This document shows positions 57,409-64,000 of a stretch of 64,000 bases of DNA, in pieces; the stretch's first letter is position 1; each line of letters starts with the position of its first letter. A program made the translations under genes and the position numbers. Below the pieces are notes generated by a model that saw only the letters and a program-made list of their open reading frames with translations, ran no database searches and was not told the DNA's origin. The stretch is from Umezawaea sp049997955 (GTDB taxonomy: Bacteria > Actinomycetota > Actinomycetes > Mycobacteriales > Pseudonocardiaceae): contig JAEBDY010000017.1 of assembly GCA_049997955.1 (NCBI GenBank), positions 186,001-250,000 of the forward strand. The letters run 5' to 3'.

Positions 57409-57864
57409 ATGGCCGAGGTGCCGTCCGACGTGCTGGAGCGCTTCGCCTGGTACGCCCGTGAGATGAGCGCACTGACGGTGATGTTCCACAGCCGCGTCGC
57501 CGAGCACATGGGCCTCTCGGCCACCGACGAGAAGTGCCTCGACCTGGCCATGCGCGCCGACAGCGCCCTCACGGCGGGCCGCATCGCGGAGCTGTCCGGG
57601 CTGTCCACGGGCGCCGTGACGGGCGTGATCGACCGGCTCGAACGCGCCGGGTACGTCCGCCGCGTGCGCGACCCGCACGACCGCCGCAAGGTGCTGGTCG
57701 AGGTGACCCCGCAGAACTCGGAGAAGTTCGCGCACCTCTTCGAGGGCGCGCTGGAGACCGTGGAGCAGGTCCTCCTGCAGTTCACCCCGGCCGAGCGCGA
57801 ACTGCTGGAGCGGTACAACAGGCTGACGATCGACACGTTCCGCGAGCGGATGTTCAAGGGCTGA
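57409..57864 (+). CDS. MarR-family transcriptional regulator
   Basis: A 151-residue winged-helix regulator. The DNA-binding core is about residues 45-100: LTAGRIAELSGLSTGAVTGV (recognition helix), IDRLERAGYVRRVRDP and DRRKVLVEVT (wing). ATG 57409 has GAGGA 8 nt upstream, better than the in-frame GTG at 57403. The upstream dyad suggests autoregulation. Nearby targets could include the divergent moaA, but this is inference. No ligand is evident. Confidence 0.94.
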   Translation: MAEVPSDVLERFAWYAREMSALTVMFHSRVAEHMGLSATDEKCLDLAMRADSALTAGRIAELSGLSTGAVTGVIDRLERAGYVRRVRDPHDRRKVLVEVTPQNSEKFAHLFEGALETVEQVLLQFTPAERELLERYNRLTIDTFRERMFKG

Positions 57865-57893
57865 AGTAGCCCGGTGCCACGCTCGGGTGAATC

Positions 57894-58685
57894 ATGTGCC
57901 GCATGCCCGAGCGCTGGAACTACCTCATGGACATGGACGGCGTCCTGGTGCACGAGGATCACCCGATCCCCGGCGCAGGCGAGTTCGTCGCCGAACTGAC
58001 CGGCAACGACATCCCGTTCCTGGTGCTGACCAACAACTCGATCTACACGCCGCGCGACCTGCGGGCCCGGCTGGCGCGGACCGGGCTGGACATGCCGGAG
58101 ACCGCGATCTGGACGTCCGCGCTGGCCACCGCGAAGTTCCTCGACTCGCAGCGGCCGAACGGGTCCGCGTTCGTCATCGGCGAGGCGGGCCTGACCACCG
58201 CGCTGCACGAGATCGGCTACGTGCTGACCGACCGCGACCCGGACTACGTGGTGCTCGGCGAGACCCGCACCTACAGCTTCACCGCGATCACGAAGGCGAT
58301 CCGGCTCGTCGAGGAGGGGGCGAAGTTCATCGCCACCAACCCCGACGCCACCGGCCCGAGCCGCGAGGGCTCGCTGCCCGCGACGGGCGCCGTGGCCGCG
58401 CTGATCGCACGGGCGACCGGTCGCGAGCCGTACTTCGTCGGCAAGCCCAACCCATTGATGATGCGGTCCGCGCTGCGCGCACTGGGCACGCACTCGGCGA
58501 ACACGCTGATGATCGGCGACCGGATGGACACCGACATCCGCGCGGGTCTGGAGGCGGGGTTGCAGACCATCCTGGTGCTGTCCGGCATCTCGGCGGACTC
58601 GACGGCGGAGATGTACCCGTTCCGGCCGACCAGGGTCATCGGCTCCATCGCCGAGCTGGTGGGGAACTCCGCGAACCCGTTCTGA
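57894..58685 (+). CDS. HAD-IIA (NagD-like) phosphatase
   Basis: A 263-residue haloacid dehalogenase hydrolase. Motif I is LMDMDGVLV (nucleophile Asp in the first position of DXD), motif II VLTNNSIYTPRDL, motif III Lys in GKPNPLMMRSAL, motif IV IGDRMDTDIRAGLEAG. The C2a-type cap and the GKP element place it in the NagD/sugar-phosphatase group. Two starts are possible (ATG 57894 or ATG 57903), and the protein from 57903 lacks three residues only. NagD-type enzymes clear nucleotide or sugar monophosphates; the substrate is not assignable. Confidence 0.92.
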   Translation: MCRMPERWNYLMDMDGVLVHEDHPIPGAGEFVAELTGNDIPFLVLTNNSIYTPRDLRARLARTGLDMPETAIWTSALATAKFLDSQRPNGSAFVIGEAGLTTALHEIGYVLTDRDPDYVVLGETRTYSFTAITKAIRLVEEGAKFIATNPDATGPSREGSLPATGAVAALIARATGREPYFVGKPNPLMMRSALRALGTHSANTLMIGDRMDTDIRAGLEAGLQTILVLSGISADSTAEMYPFRPTRVIGSIAELVGNSANPF

Positions 58686-58890
58686 CCGGGTGGGGAACCC
58701 GCACGTCGTGCCCGTGCGGGTGGCGGAGAACGTGATCAACAGCACTCCCGCGGCAGCTCGACCCGACCTGTCCGAGAAGGGGATCCGCAGGCGAGCGCGC
58801 CCCTCTCCGGGCAGCGGCGCATCCGGGTAGCTGATGACGGTCTGATCGACTTTTCGGCGTCACCACCGCGAGTCGCCTATCGTCGCGCGT

Positions 58891-59691
58891 GTGGACACCG
58901 ACCAGCGAAAGCTCTTCGTGGTCGGCGACGTGCACGGGCACCTCGCGGAACTCGCTCGTTCCCTGCACCTCGCCGACCTCATCGACTCCGACGGCGACTG
59001 GTGCGGCGGGGAGTCCGAGCTCTGGTTCCTCGGTGACTTCGTCGACCGGGGGCCGGACGGGATCGGTGTGATCGAACTGGTCATGCGGCTCTCGGAGGAG
59101 GCGGCCGGGACGGGCGGCAGCGTCAACGCCCTCCTCGGCAACCACGAGGTCCTGCTGCTCGGCATGCACCGCTTCGGCGACACGACCGTGCCCGGAGCCC
59201 CGAGCGCCCGCAGCTTCGAGCGCAGCTGGCTGATGAACGGCGGCCTGCGCAGCGACCAGGACCGCCTCACCGACAAGCACATCCAGTGGCTCACCAGCAG
59301 GCCCGTCATGACGCTCGTCGACGACCACCTGCTCATGCACTCCGACACGATGGCGTACCTGGAGTGGGGCGACACGATCGACGAGGTCAACGACGCCGTC
59401 CGCGAGGTGGTCGCCGACGACGACCTGGCCGAGTGGTGGGAGTGCTGGCGCAAGATGACCACGCGCTACGCCTTCCGCGGCGGCCACGGCGCGCAGACTG
59501 CCGACCAGATGCTGGAGCAGCTCGGCGGCAAGGTCGTCGTGCACGGCCACAGCGTCATCGCCGACCAGCTGGGCGTGCCGCCGGAGCAGATCGACGGCCC
59601 GCTCCAGTACGCCGACGACCGCGTCCTGGCGATCGACGCGGGCCTGTACAGCGGCGGCCCGTGCCTGGTGGTCGAACTCCCGTACGGCTGA
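58891..59691 (+). CDS. PPP-type metallophosphoesterase
   Basis: A 266-residue calcineurin-like phosphatase with the metal motifs GDVHGHLAE, WFLGDFVDRGPDG and LLGNHEVLLLGMH, and a C-terminal VVHGHSVI histidine. This set matches bacterial PPP-family (serine/threonine or bis-nucleotide) phosphatases. GTG 58891 has TATCGT ending 7 nt upstream and no Shine-Dalgarno sequence, suggesting a leaderless transcript. It is convergent with the membrane gene of the gntR-ABC operon, 4 nt apart. Confidence 0.93.
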   Translation: MDTDQRKLFVVGDVHGHLAELARSLHLADLIDSDGDWCGGESELWFLGDFVDRGPDGIGVIELVMRLSEEAAGTGGSVNALLGNHEVLLLGMHRFGDTTVPGAPSARSFERSWLMNGGLRSDQDRLTDKHIQWLTSRPVMTLVDDHLLMHSDTMAYLEWGDTIDEVNDAVREVVADDDLAEWWECWRKMTTRYAFRGGHGAQTADQMLEQLGGKVVVHGHSVIADQLGVPPEQIDGPLQYADDRVLAIDAGLYSGGPCLVVELPYG

Positions 59692-59695
59692 GGGG

Positions 59696-60406
59696 CTAGG
59701 CCGCCGACCTGACCCGGATCGGCACGTCGCGGACCAGGCCCCAGGTGAGCGCCAGGCCGATCAGCCAGCTCGCCAGGCACAGCGCCAGCGCCAGGGGCAG
59801 CGAGGCGCTCGCGGTGATGTCGAAGCCGCGGAAGAACGGCAGCGAACCGGAACGGCCGACGGTGACGACGGCGGGCAGGATCAGGACGACGCCGATCAGC
59901 AGGGTCAGGACCCCGCCCGCCTGGAGGCGGTCGAACCCGGCGACGACGAACATGCCCGCGACCGTCCACACGGCGAACATCCCCCAGTAGGCGACGAAGA
60001 TTGCGCCCACGTCGGTGCCGGTGGTGAAGTGGGGTTGCTCCAGCGCGTGCTGCCACCCCATCGCCCGGTAGACGAGCGATTCGAGCAGGTAGCCGAGGGC
60101 TGCGGACGCCGCCGCGGCGGCGGTCAGCGCGACGGTGAAGGCGCCTGCCTGCGCCATGAACTCGCGGCGGGTGCGGCCGTGCATGACGGCGACCTGGAGG
60201 AGCTTCCTGGCCAGGTGGATGCCGAGGCCGAACATGAGCCAGCGGGCCAGCTGCGCGGCTGCCATGTCCCAGCCGCTGACGCGGATGTCCTTGAACGCCG
60301 AGATGCCGAACACCAGCACCGCGACGAACACCCAGCCGAAGGCGAAGACGACGACCACGAACGGGATCAGGGTGTTCGCCAGGAGTCGGGCGATGGGCCA
60401 CTTCAT
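59696..60406 (-). CDS. Membrane protein, probable ABC exporter permease partner
   Basis: A 236-residue polytopic protein with about five to six transmembrane segments (for example LIPFVVVVFAFGWVFVAVLV and LTLLIGVVLILPAVVTVG) and a short cytoplasmic C-terminus. I do not recognise a family motif. Its ATG overlaps the stop of the ATPase gene (ATGA), the third gene of a gntR-ABC unit. In YtrA-type systems this position holds the membrane component, so that role is inferred. Confidence 0.8.
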   Translation of the reverse strand: MKWPIARLLANTLIPFVVVVFAFGWVFVAVLVFGISAFKDIRVSGWDMAAAQLARWLMFGLGIHLARKLLQVAVMHGRTRREFMAQAGAFTVALTAAAAASAALGYLLESLVYRAMGWQHALEQPHFTTGTDVGAIFVAYWGMFAVWTVAGMFVVAGFDRLQAGGVLTLLIGVVLILPAVVTVGRSGSLPFFRGFDITASASLPLALALCLASWLIGLALTWGLVRDVPIRVRSAA

Positions 60407-61281
60407 CGGGGTTCTCCCGCCTTCTCGGTGAGGTGGACGAACAGGTCCTGCAGGGGGACGGGGCCCAGGTCGAGGCCCTCGGTGCGGGCGGCGGCGTGGC
60501 GGGCCGGGTCGAGCGCGCCGTAGACCGTCGCGGACTTGGTGGGGCCCAGCTGCTTCTGGTTGAGCACGGTGAGGCCGTCGACGAAGCGGTCGACCGCCCC
60601 GCTCGGACCGGTGACGGACGTGCCGCGGGCGCGGATCGCCTCGGTCTCCTCGTGCAGCACGAGCCTGCCGTCGTCGATGATCACGACCTCCTCCAGCAGC
60701 GCGGCGAGTTCCTCGATGAGGTGCGTGGAGAGGATCACCGTGCGCGGCGCCGTCATGAAGTCGGACAGCAGCGCGTCGTAGAACGCGTACCGGGTCGGGG
60801 TGTCCATGCCCAGGTGGGACTCGTCGAACATGGTCAGCGGAGCACGGCTGGCGAGGCCGACGACGACGCCGAACGCGGACCGCTGGCCGAGGGAGAGCTG
60901 GCCGAGCTTCTTGTTCAGGGGCAGGGAGAACACGTCCATCAGCCGGTCGGCGTACTCGGTGTCCCAGCTCTCCCGCAGGACGCTCGCGAGGTGGAGGGCG
61001 TCCTTGAGCTTGTCGCCCTTGTCCGCCGGGTCGACGCCGTGCTGGACGAGGCAGATCCGGCTGGTCGCGCGGCTGTTCTCGAACACCGGCTCGCCGTCGA
61101 CCAGCACCGCGCCCGCGGTGGGCTTGCGGAACGCGGCGAGCACCGACATCAGCGTCGACTTGCCCGACCCGTTGCGGCCGAGCAGGCCGTAGATCTTGTT
61201 GTCCGCCAACGAGAACGACAGGTCGTCGATGGCGGTCACGTCGCCGTACCCGACGGTGAGGCCCTGGACGTCGATCCTCAT
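60403..61281 (-). CDS. ABC transporter ATPase
   Basis: A 292-residue ATP-binding subunit. Walker A is LLGRNGSGKSTLM (about residues 35-47), signature LSLGQRSAFGV, Walker B LTMFDESHLGMD, and H-loop ILSTHLIEEL. The C-terminal ~80 residues are an accessory domain. The ATG at 61281 overlaps the stop of gntR, and the stop overlaps the membrane gene. The unusual FDES after Walker B keeps the catalytic Glu. It is likely an exporter or resistance system under GntR control. Confidence 0.93.
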   Translation of the reverse strand: MRIDVQGLTVGYGDVTAIDDLSFSLADNKIYGLLGRNGSGKSTLMSVLAAFRKPTAGAVLVDGEPVFENSRATSRICLVQHGVDPADKGDKLKDALHLASVLRESWDTEYADRLMDVFSLPLNKKLGQLSLGQRSAFGVVVGLASRAPLTMFDESHLGMDTPTRYAFYDALLSDFMTAPRTVILSTHLIEELAALLEEVVIIDDGRLVLHEETEAIRARGTSVTGPSGAVDRFVDGLTVLNQKQLGPTKSATVYGALDPARHAAARTEGLDLGPVPLQDLFVHLTEKAGEPR

Positions 61282-61640
61282 CGCCCGTCCTCCAACTGCT
61301 CGATGCGCTTGATCACGTCGGTCAGCGGGATCCCGATGGACCTGGCCTCCGCCACCATCGGATCGACCACCTGGCCGAAGAACGTCTCCCGTCCCTGCGT
61401 TCGGAGCGCGTCGCGCGCCGTTGGGCTCACGAACATCCCGATCCCCCTCCTCTTGTAGAGCACGTCCTCGTCCACCAGCTGCTGGAAGGCCTTGGCCGCC
61501 GTCGCCGGGTTGATCCGGTAGAAGGCCGCGTACTGGTTGGTGGACATGACCTGCTCGTCCGCCGACAGCACCCCGGACAGCACGTCGGCCTTGATCCGGT
61601 CGGCGATCTGCCGGTAGATCGGACTCCGGTCGTCGAACAT
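61278..61640 (-). CDS. GntR-family regulator, YtrA type
   Basis: A 120-residue short GntR regulator with the winged helix at about residues 8-75: SPIYRQIADRIKADVLSGVL, MSTNQYAAFYRINPATAAKA, FQQLVDEDVLYKRRGIGMFV. The missing large effector domain is typical of YtrA-type members, which repress the ABC operon they head. ATG 61640 follows AGGGAA at 6 nt; the upstream GTG at 61646 is in frame. The operator at 61653-61676 is just upstream. Confidence 0.93.
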   Translation of the reverse strand: MFDDRSPIYRQIADRIKADVLSGVLSADEQVMSTNQYAAFYRINPATAAKAFQQLVDEDVLYKRRGIGMFVSPTARDALRTQGRETFFGQVVDPMVAEARSIGIPLTDVIKRIEQLEDGR

Positions 61641-61652
61641 GCGCACTTCCCT

Positions 61653-61676
61653 GGTTCGTTACTTGTGTAATGAACC
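61653..61676. promoter_or_regulatory. Operator of the YtrA-type regulator
   Basis: GGTTCGTTAC-TTGT-GTAATGAACC is an inverted repeat with one mismatch, 13 nt ahead of the gntR start. It has the GT...TAC/GTA...AC form of YtrA-type operators. It lies between gntR and the acyl-CoA ligase gene. Confidence 0.7.
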
Positions 61677-61754
61677 GTAGCACCAATGAGGCTGCCCTCG
61701 TCAAGTCCCCGTGCGAAGGTGGAGGAGCGCTCAACGTCGTCGCGGGAGGTCGTC

Positions 61755-63356
61755 GTGTCCAAGGCCAGCTACTCCTCCGGTACCTCCACCGCTCCCCTGC
61801 TCGGGGACACGATCGGCGCCGACTTCGACCGCGCCGTCGCCCGCTTCGGCGACCGGGAGGCGCTGGTCGAGTGCGAGACCGGCCGCCGGTGGACCTACGG
61901 CGAACTCACCGCCGAGGTCGACGCGCTCGCCGCCGGACTGCTCGCGTCGGGTGTCCGGGTCGGCGACCGGGTCGGCATCTGGGCGCCCAACCGGGCCGAG
62001 TGGGTGTTCGTCCAGTACGCCACGGCCAAGATCGGCGCGATCATGGTCAACGTGAACCCGGCCTACCGGGCGCACGAGCTGGAGTACGTGCTCAACCAGT
62101 CCGGCGTGCGCACGCTGATCGCCGCACGCGACTTCAAGACGTCCGACTACGCGGGCATGGTCGAGCAGGTCCGGCCGAAGTGCTCGGGGCTCGAGCAGGT
62201 CGTGCTGCTCGGGAGTCCGGAGTGGACGGAGCTGCTGTCCACGCGGGAACGTCCCGAGTACCCGGAGCTGTCGGCGGACGACCCGATCAACGTGCAGTAC
62301 ACGTCGGGCACCACCGGCTTCCCGAAGGGCGCGACCCTGTCGCACCACAACATCCTCAACAACGGCTACTTCGTCGGCGAGCTGGTCGGGTACTCCGAGG
62401 TCGACCGGATCTGCGTCCCGGTGCCCTTCTACCACTGCTTCGGCATGGTCATGGGCAACCTCGCGGCCACCTCGCACGGCGCGTGCGTGGTCATCCCGGC
62501 GCAGGGGTTCTCGCCCGCGGCGACGTTGCGCGCGGTCGCCGAGGAGCGCTGCACGTCGTTGTACGGCGTGCCGACGATGTTCATCGCCGAACTGGCCGAG
62601 CCGGACTTCGACACCTACGACCTGTCGTCGCTGCGCACCGGGATCATGGCCGGGTCACCGTGCCCCGTGGAGGTGATGAAGCAGGTCATCAATCGGATGG
62701 GGATGCGGGAGGTGTCGATCTGCTACGGCATGACGGAGACGTCACCGGTGTCGACGCAGACCCGCGTCGACGACTCGCTGGAGCGCCGCGTGTCGACCGT
62801 CGGCCGCGTCGGGCCGCACCTGGAGGTCAAGGTCGTCGACCCGGTCACCGGGGGAACGGTGCCGCGCGGCACGCCCGGTGAGCTGTGCACCCGCGGGTAC
62901 TCGGTGATGCTGGGGTACTGGGAGCAGCCGGACAAGACGGCCGAGGCGATCGACGCCGCGCGGTGGATGCACACCGGGGACCTGGCCGTGATGGATCCCG
63001 ACGACTACGTGAGCATCACCGGTCGGATCAAGGACATGGTGATCCGCGGTGGCGAGAACGTGTACCCGCGGGAGGTCGAGGAGTTCCTCCACACGCATCC
63101 GGACGTCCTGGACGCGCAGGTGATCGGGGTGCCGGACGCCCGCTACGGGGAGGAGCTGATGGCTTGGGTCCGGATGCGGCCCGGTGCCCCTGTGATCACC
63201 GTCGAGGGGGTGCGGGAGTTCTGCGACGGGAAGCTCGCGCACTACAAGGTTCCTCGGTACGTGCACGTGGTGGAGGAGTTCCCGATGACTGTGACCGGGA
63301 AGGTTCGGAAGGTGCAGATGCGGGAGGAGGCTTTGGGGTTGCTCGGGTTGGGGTGA
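61755..63356 (+). CDS. Acyl-CoA synthetase (AMP-binding, medium/long-chain type)
   Basis: A 533-residue adenylate-forming enzyme that activates a carboxylic acid with ATP and then CoA. Motifs: [16 protein letters not shown] (P-loop, about residue 180), [35 protein letters not shown] and the C-terminal [12 protein letters not shown] 61755 is chosen for GGGAGG at 5 nt, and upstream in-frame codons (from 61686) have no ribosome-binding site. Substrate chain length cannot be fixed. Hairpin copy 4 follows. Confidence 0.93.
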   Translation: MSKASYSSGTSTAPLLGDTIGADFDRAVARFGDREALVECETGRRWTYGELTAEVDALAAGLLASGVRVGDRVGIWAPNRAEWVFVQYATAKIGAIMVNVNPAYRAHELEYVLNQSGVRTLIAARDFKTSDYAGMVEQVRPKCSGLEQVVLLGSPEWTELLSTRERPEYPELSADDPINVQYTSGTTGFPKGATLSHHNILNNGYFVGELVGYSEVDRICVPVPFYHCFGMVMGNLAATSHGACVVIPAQGFSPAATLRAVAEERCTSLYGVPTMFIAELAEPDFDTYDLSSLRTGIMAGSPCPVEVMKQVINRMGMREVSICYGMTETSPVSTQTRVDDSLERRVSTVGRVGPHLEVKVVDPVTGGTVPRGTPGELCTRGYSVMLGYWEQPDKTAEAIDAARWMHTGDLAVMDPDDYVSITGRIKDMVIRGGENVYPREVEEFLHTHPDVLDAQVIGVPDARYGEELMAWVRMRPGAPVITVEGVREFCDGKLAHYKVPRYVHVVEEFPMTVTGKVRKVQMREEALGLLGLG

Positions 63357-63364
63357 GGGGGGTG

Positions 63365-63530
63365 TCTTGCCCCGATCGTTTGATTATTTCGATGCCCTAC
63401 CAGCGTTTGTCAAGGCGGGAAAGATGCCTTGACAAACGCTGGTAGGGCATGAACTGCGCTGGGGATCGGGGGCAGGGGAGGGTCTGGGCAAGAACCTGTG
63501 GGTGGGAGTGGTTGGTTTGGTGGCTTTGGG
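63365..63530 (+). repeat. Dispersed hairpin element, copy 4
   Basis: A perfect 25-bp stem (63392-63416 with 63426-63450) around the loop GGGAAAGAT. The inner stem GTCAAGGC/GCCTTGAC is shared, and the outer arm ATGCCCTACCAGCG is unique. The left flank has CTTGCCCC and TTTCGATG, and the right flank GGGGATCGGGGGCAGGGG, then GGGCAAGAACC; G/T-rich similarity to copy 2 runs to about 63530. It lies between the convergent acyl-CoA ligase and YccF genes. Confidence 0.93.
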
Positions 63531-63601
63531 TGAAACCAAACCGTTGCTGCCGCTGCCGCTGCCGCTTTGGTTGTTGCTGCTGTGTGCCTAGTTGATTGGG
63601 G

Positions 63602-63976
63602 TCATGGTTGGTCGACGATGACCTTGCCCAGTGGCATCAGGGAGACGGGGACCAGTTTGAAGTTCGCGATGCCCAGGGGGATGCCGATGATCGTGATGCA
63701 CAGCAGGATGCCGGTGACGACGTGGCCGATGGCCAGCCAGATGCCTGCTACGACGATCCAGATGATGTTGCCGATCAGTGAGGCACCGCCTGCGTTCGGG
63801 CGGTCGACCACTGTGCGACCGAACGGCCACAGGGCGTAGTTCGCGATGCGGAACGACGCCAGGCCCCACGGGATGGTGATGATCAGGATGCAGCAGATGA
63901 CGCCCGCGATCGCGTAGCCCACCGCCAGCCAGAACCCGGAGAGGACCAACCAGATCAGATTGAGGACTAGGCGCAT
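63602..63976 (-). CDS. YccF-domain membrane protein
   Basis: A 124-residue integral membrane protein made of two similar YccF (DUF307) halves: LNLIWLVLSGFWLAVGY with IPWGLASFRIANYALWPFGR, and IGNIIWIVVAGIWLAIGH with IGIPLGIANFKL. About four membrane helices. The ATG at 63976 is the start; a short GAGG lies ahead. Function is unknown in bacteria, although the family is widespread. In mycobacteria I recall a similar small membrane gene after the moaA2 block. Confidence 0.92.
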   Translation of the reverse strand: MRLVLNLIWLVLSGFWLAVGYAIAGVICCILIITIPWGLASFRIANYALWPFGRTVVDRPNAGGASLIGNIIWIVVAGIWLAIGHVVTGILLCITIIGIPLGIANFKLVPVSLMPLGKVIVDQP

Positions 63977-64000
63977 ACCTCGATCTTGCCTGATTAGGCT

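Noticed and set aside
63545..63585. CTGCCG/CTGCTG microsatellite-like run
   Set aside because: Only three or so short units; it is explained by local composition of the G/T-rich element tail.

Overview
This window is high-GC DNA from a filamentous actinobacterium. GTG and TTG starts are common, genes are packed with ATGA/GTGA overlaps, and many promoters look leaderless. It carries hallmark actinobacterial loci: a cvnABCD conservon, an rpf/LysM gene, DUF3263 next to a LytR_C protein, CIRCE-controlled groEL without groES, and DasR-type operators. Gene order over two blocks matches Mycobacterium tuberculosis as I recall it: def-DUF3263-virR ... AAA-pssA-psd-moeA ... groEL2, and XPB helicase ... 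helicase-associated protein-small protein-moaC-mog/moaE-rpf-moaD-moaA. Together with the accessory genes this suggests the Pseudonocardiaceae/Actinosynnemataceae group (Saccharothrix, Lentzea or Actinosynnema-like). That placement is inference.

Layout. 1-5.1 kb: end of a TetR gene, thiD-thiC behind a TPP riboswitch, a zinc-ribbon protein, a LysE-type exporter and a YdeI/OmdA-type protein. 5.1-17.0 kb: first conserved block (def, DUF3263, VirR-like, AAA ATPase, pssA, psd, moeA), then AIM24, cold-shock protein, Ser/Thr kinase and groEL with two CIRCE operators. 17.0-19.1 kb: gene-poor tract with two structured repeats, then an ECF sigma factor and its partner. 19.1-24.3 kb: cutC bracketed by two DasR (dre) sites, then a dasABC-like sugar ABC importer and a cytoplasmic GH20 hexosaminidase, i.e. 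an amino-sugar uptake unit. 24.6-32.3 kb: MoxR-CoxE-XdhC-coxS-coxL-coxM-coxG, a form II molybdenum hydroxylase cluster. 32.3-38.3 kb: CapA-like lipoprotein, flavoprotein monooxygenase, GNAT, menC and the XPB helicase. 38.5-41.8 kb: three tandem paralogues with an eight-cysteine extracytoplasmic domain. 42.0-48.6 kb: a substrate-binding lipoprotein and the cvnABCD signalling operon. 48.7-57.3 kb: second conserved block with malic enzyme and moaC, fused mog-moaE, rpf, moaD and moaA. 57.4-64 kb: MarR, HAD phosphatase, metallophosphoesterase, gntR-ABC operon, acyl-CoA ligase and YccF.

Two themes tie the window together. First, molybdenum: moeA, moaC, mog-moaE, moaD and moaA make the cofactor that the Cox-like hydroxylase (with XdhC, MoxR and CoxE maturation factors) would use. 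Second, amino-sugar sensing: dre sites control cutC and the das operon, whose transporter and hexosaminidase would import and cleave chito-oligomers; the ATPase (MsiK) and DasR itself are not in the window.

The most unusual sequence signal is a family of four dispersed hairpins (5.2, 17.1, 55.7 and 63.4 kb). Their inner stem and 9-nt loop are conserved while the outer arms differ completely in sequence but still pair, and all sit beyond gene 3' ends. A second large hairpin lies at 17.3-17.4 kb. I see no tRNA, rRNA, CRISPR array, insertion sequence or phage gene.
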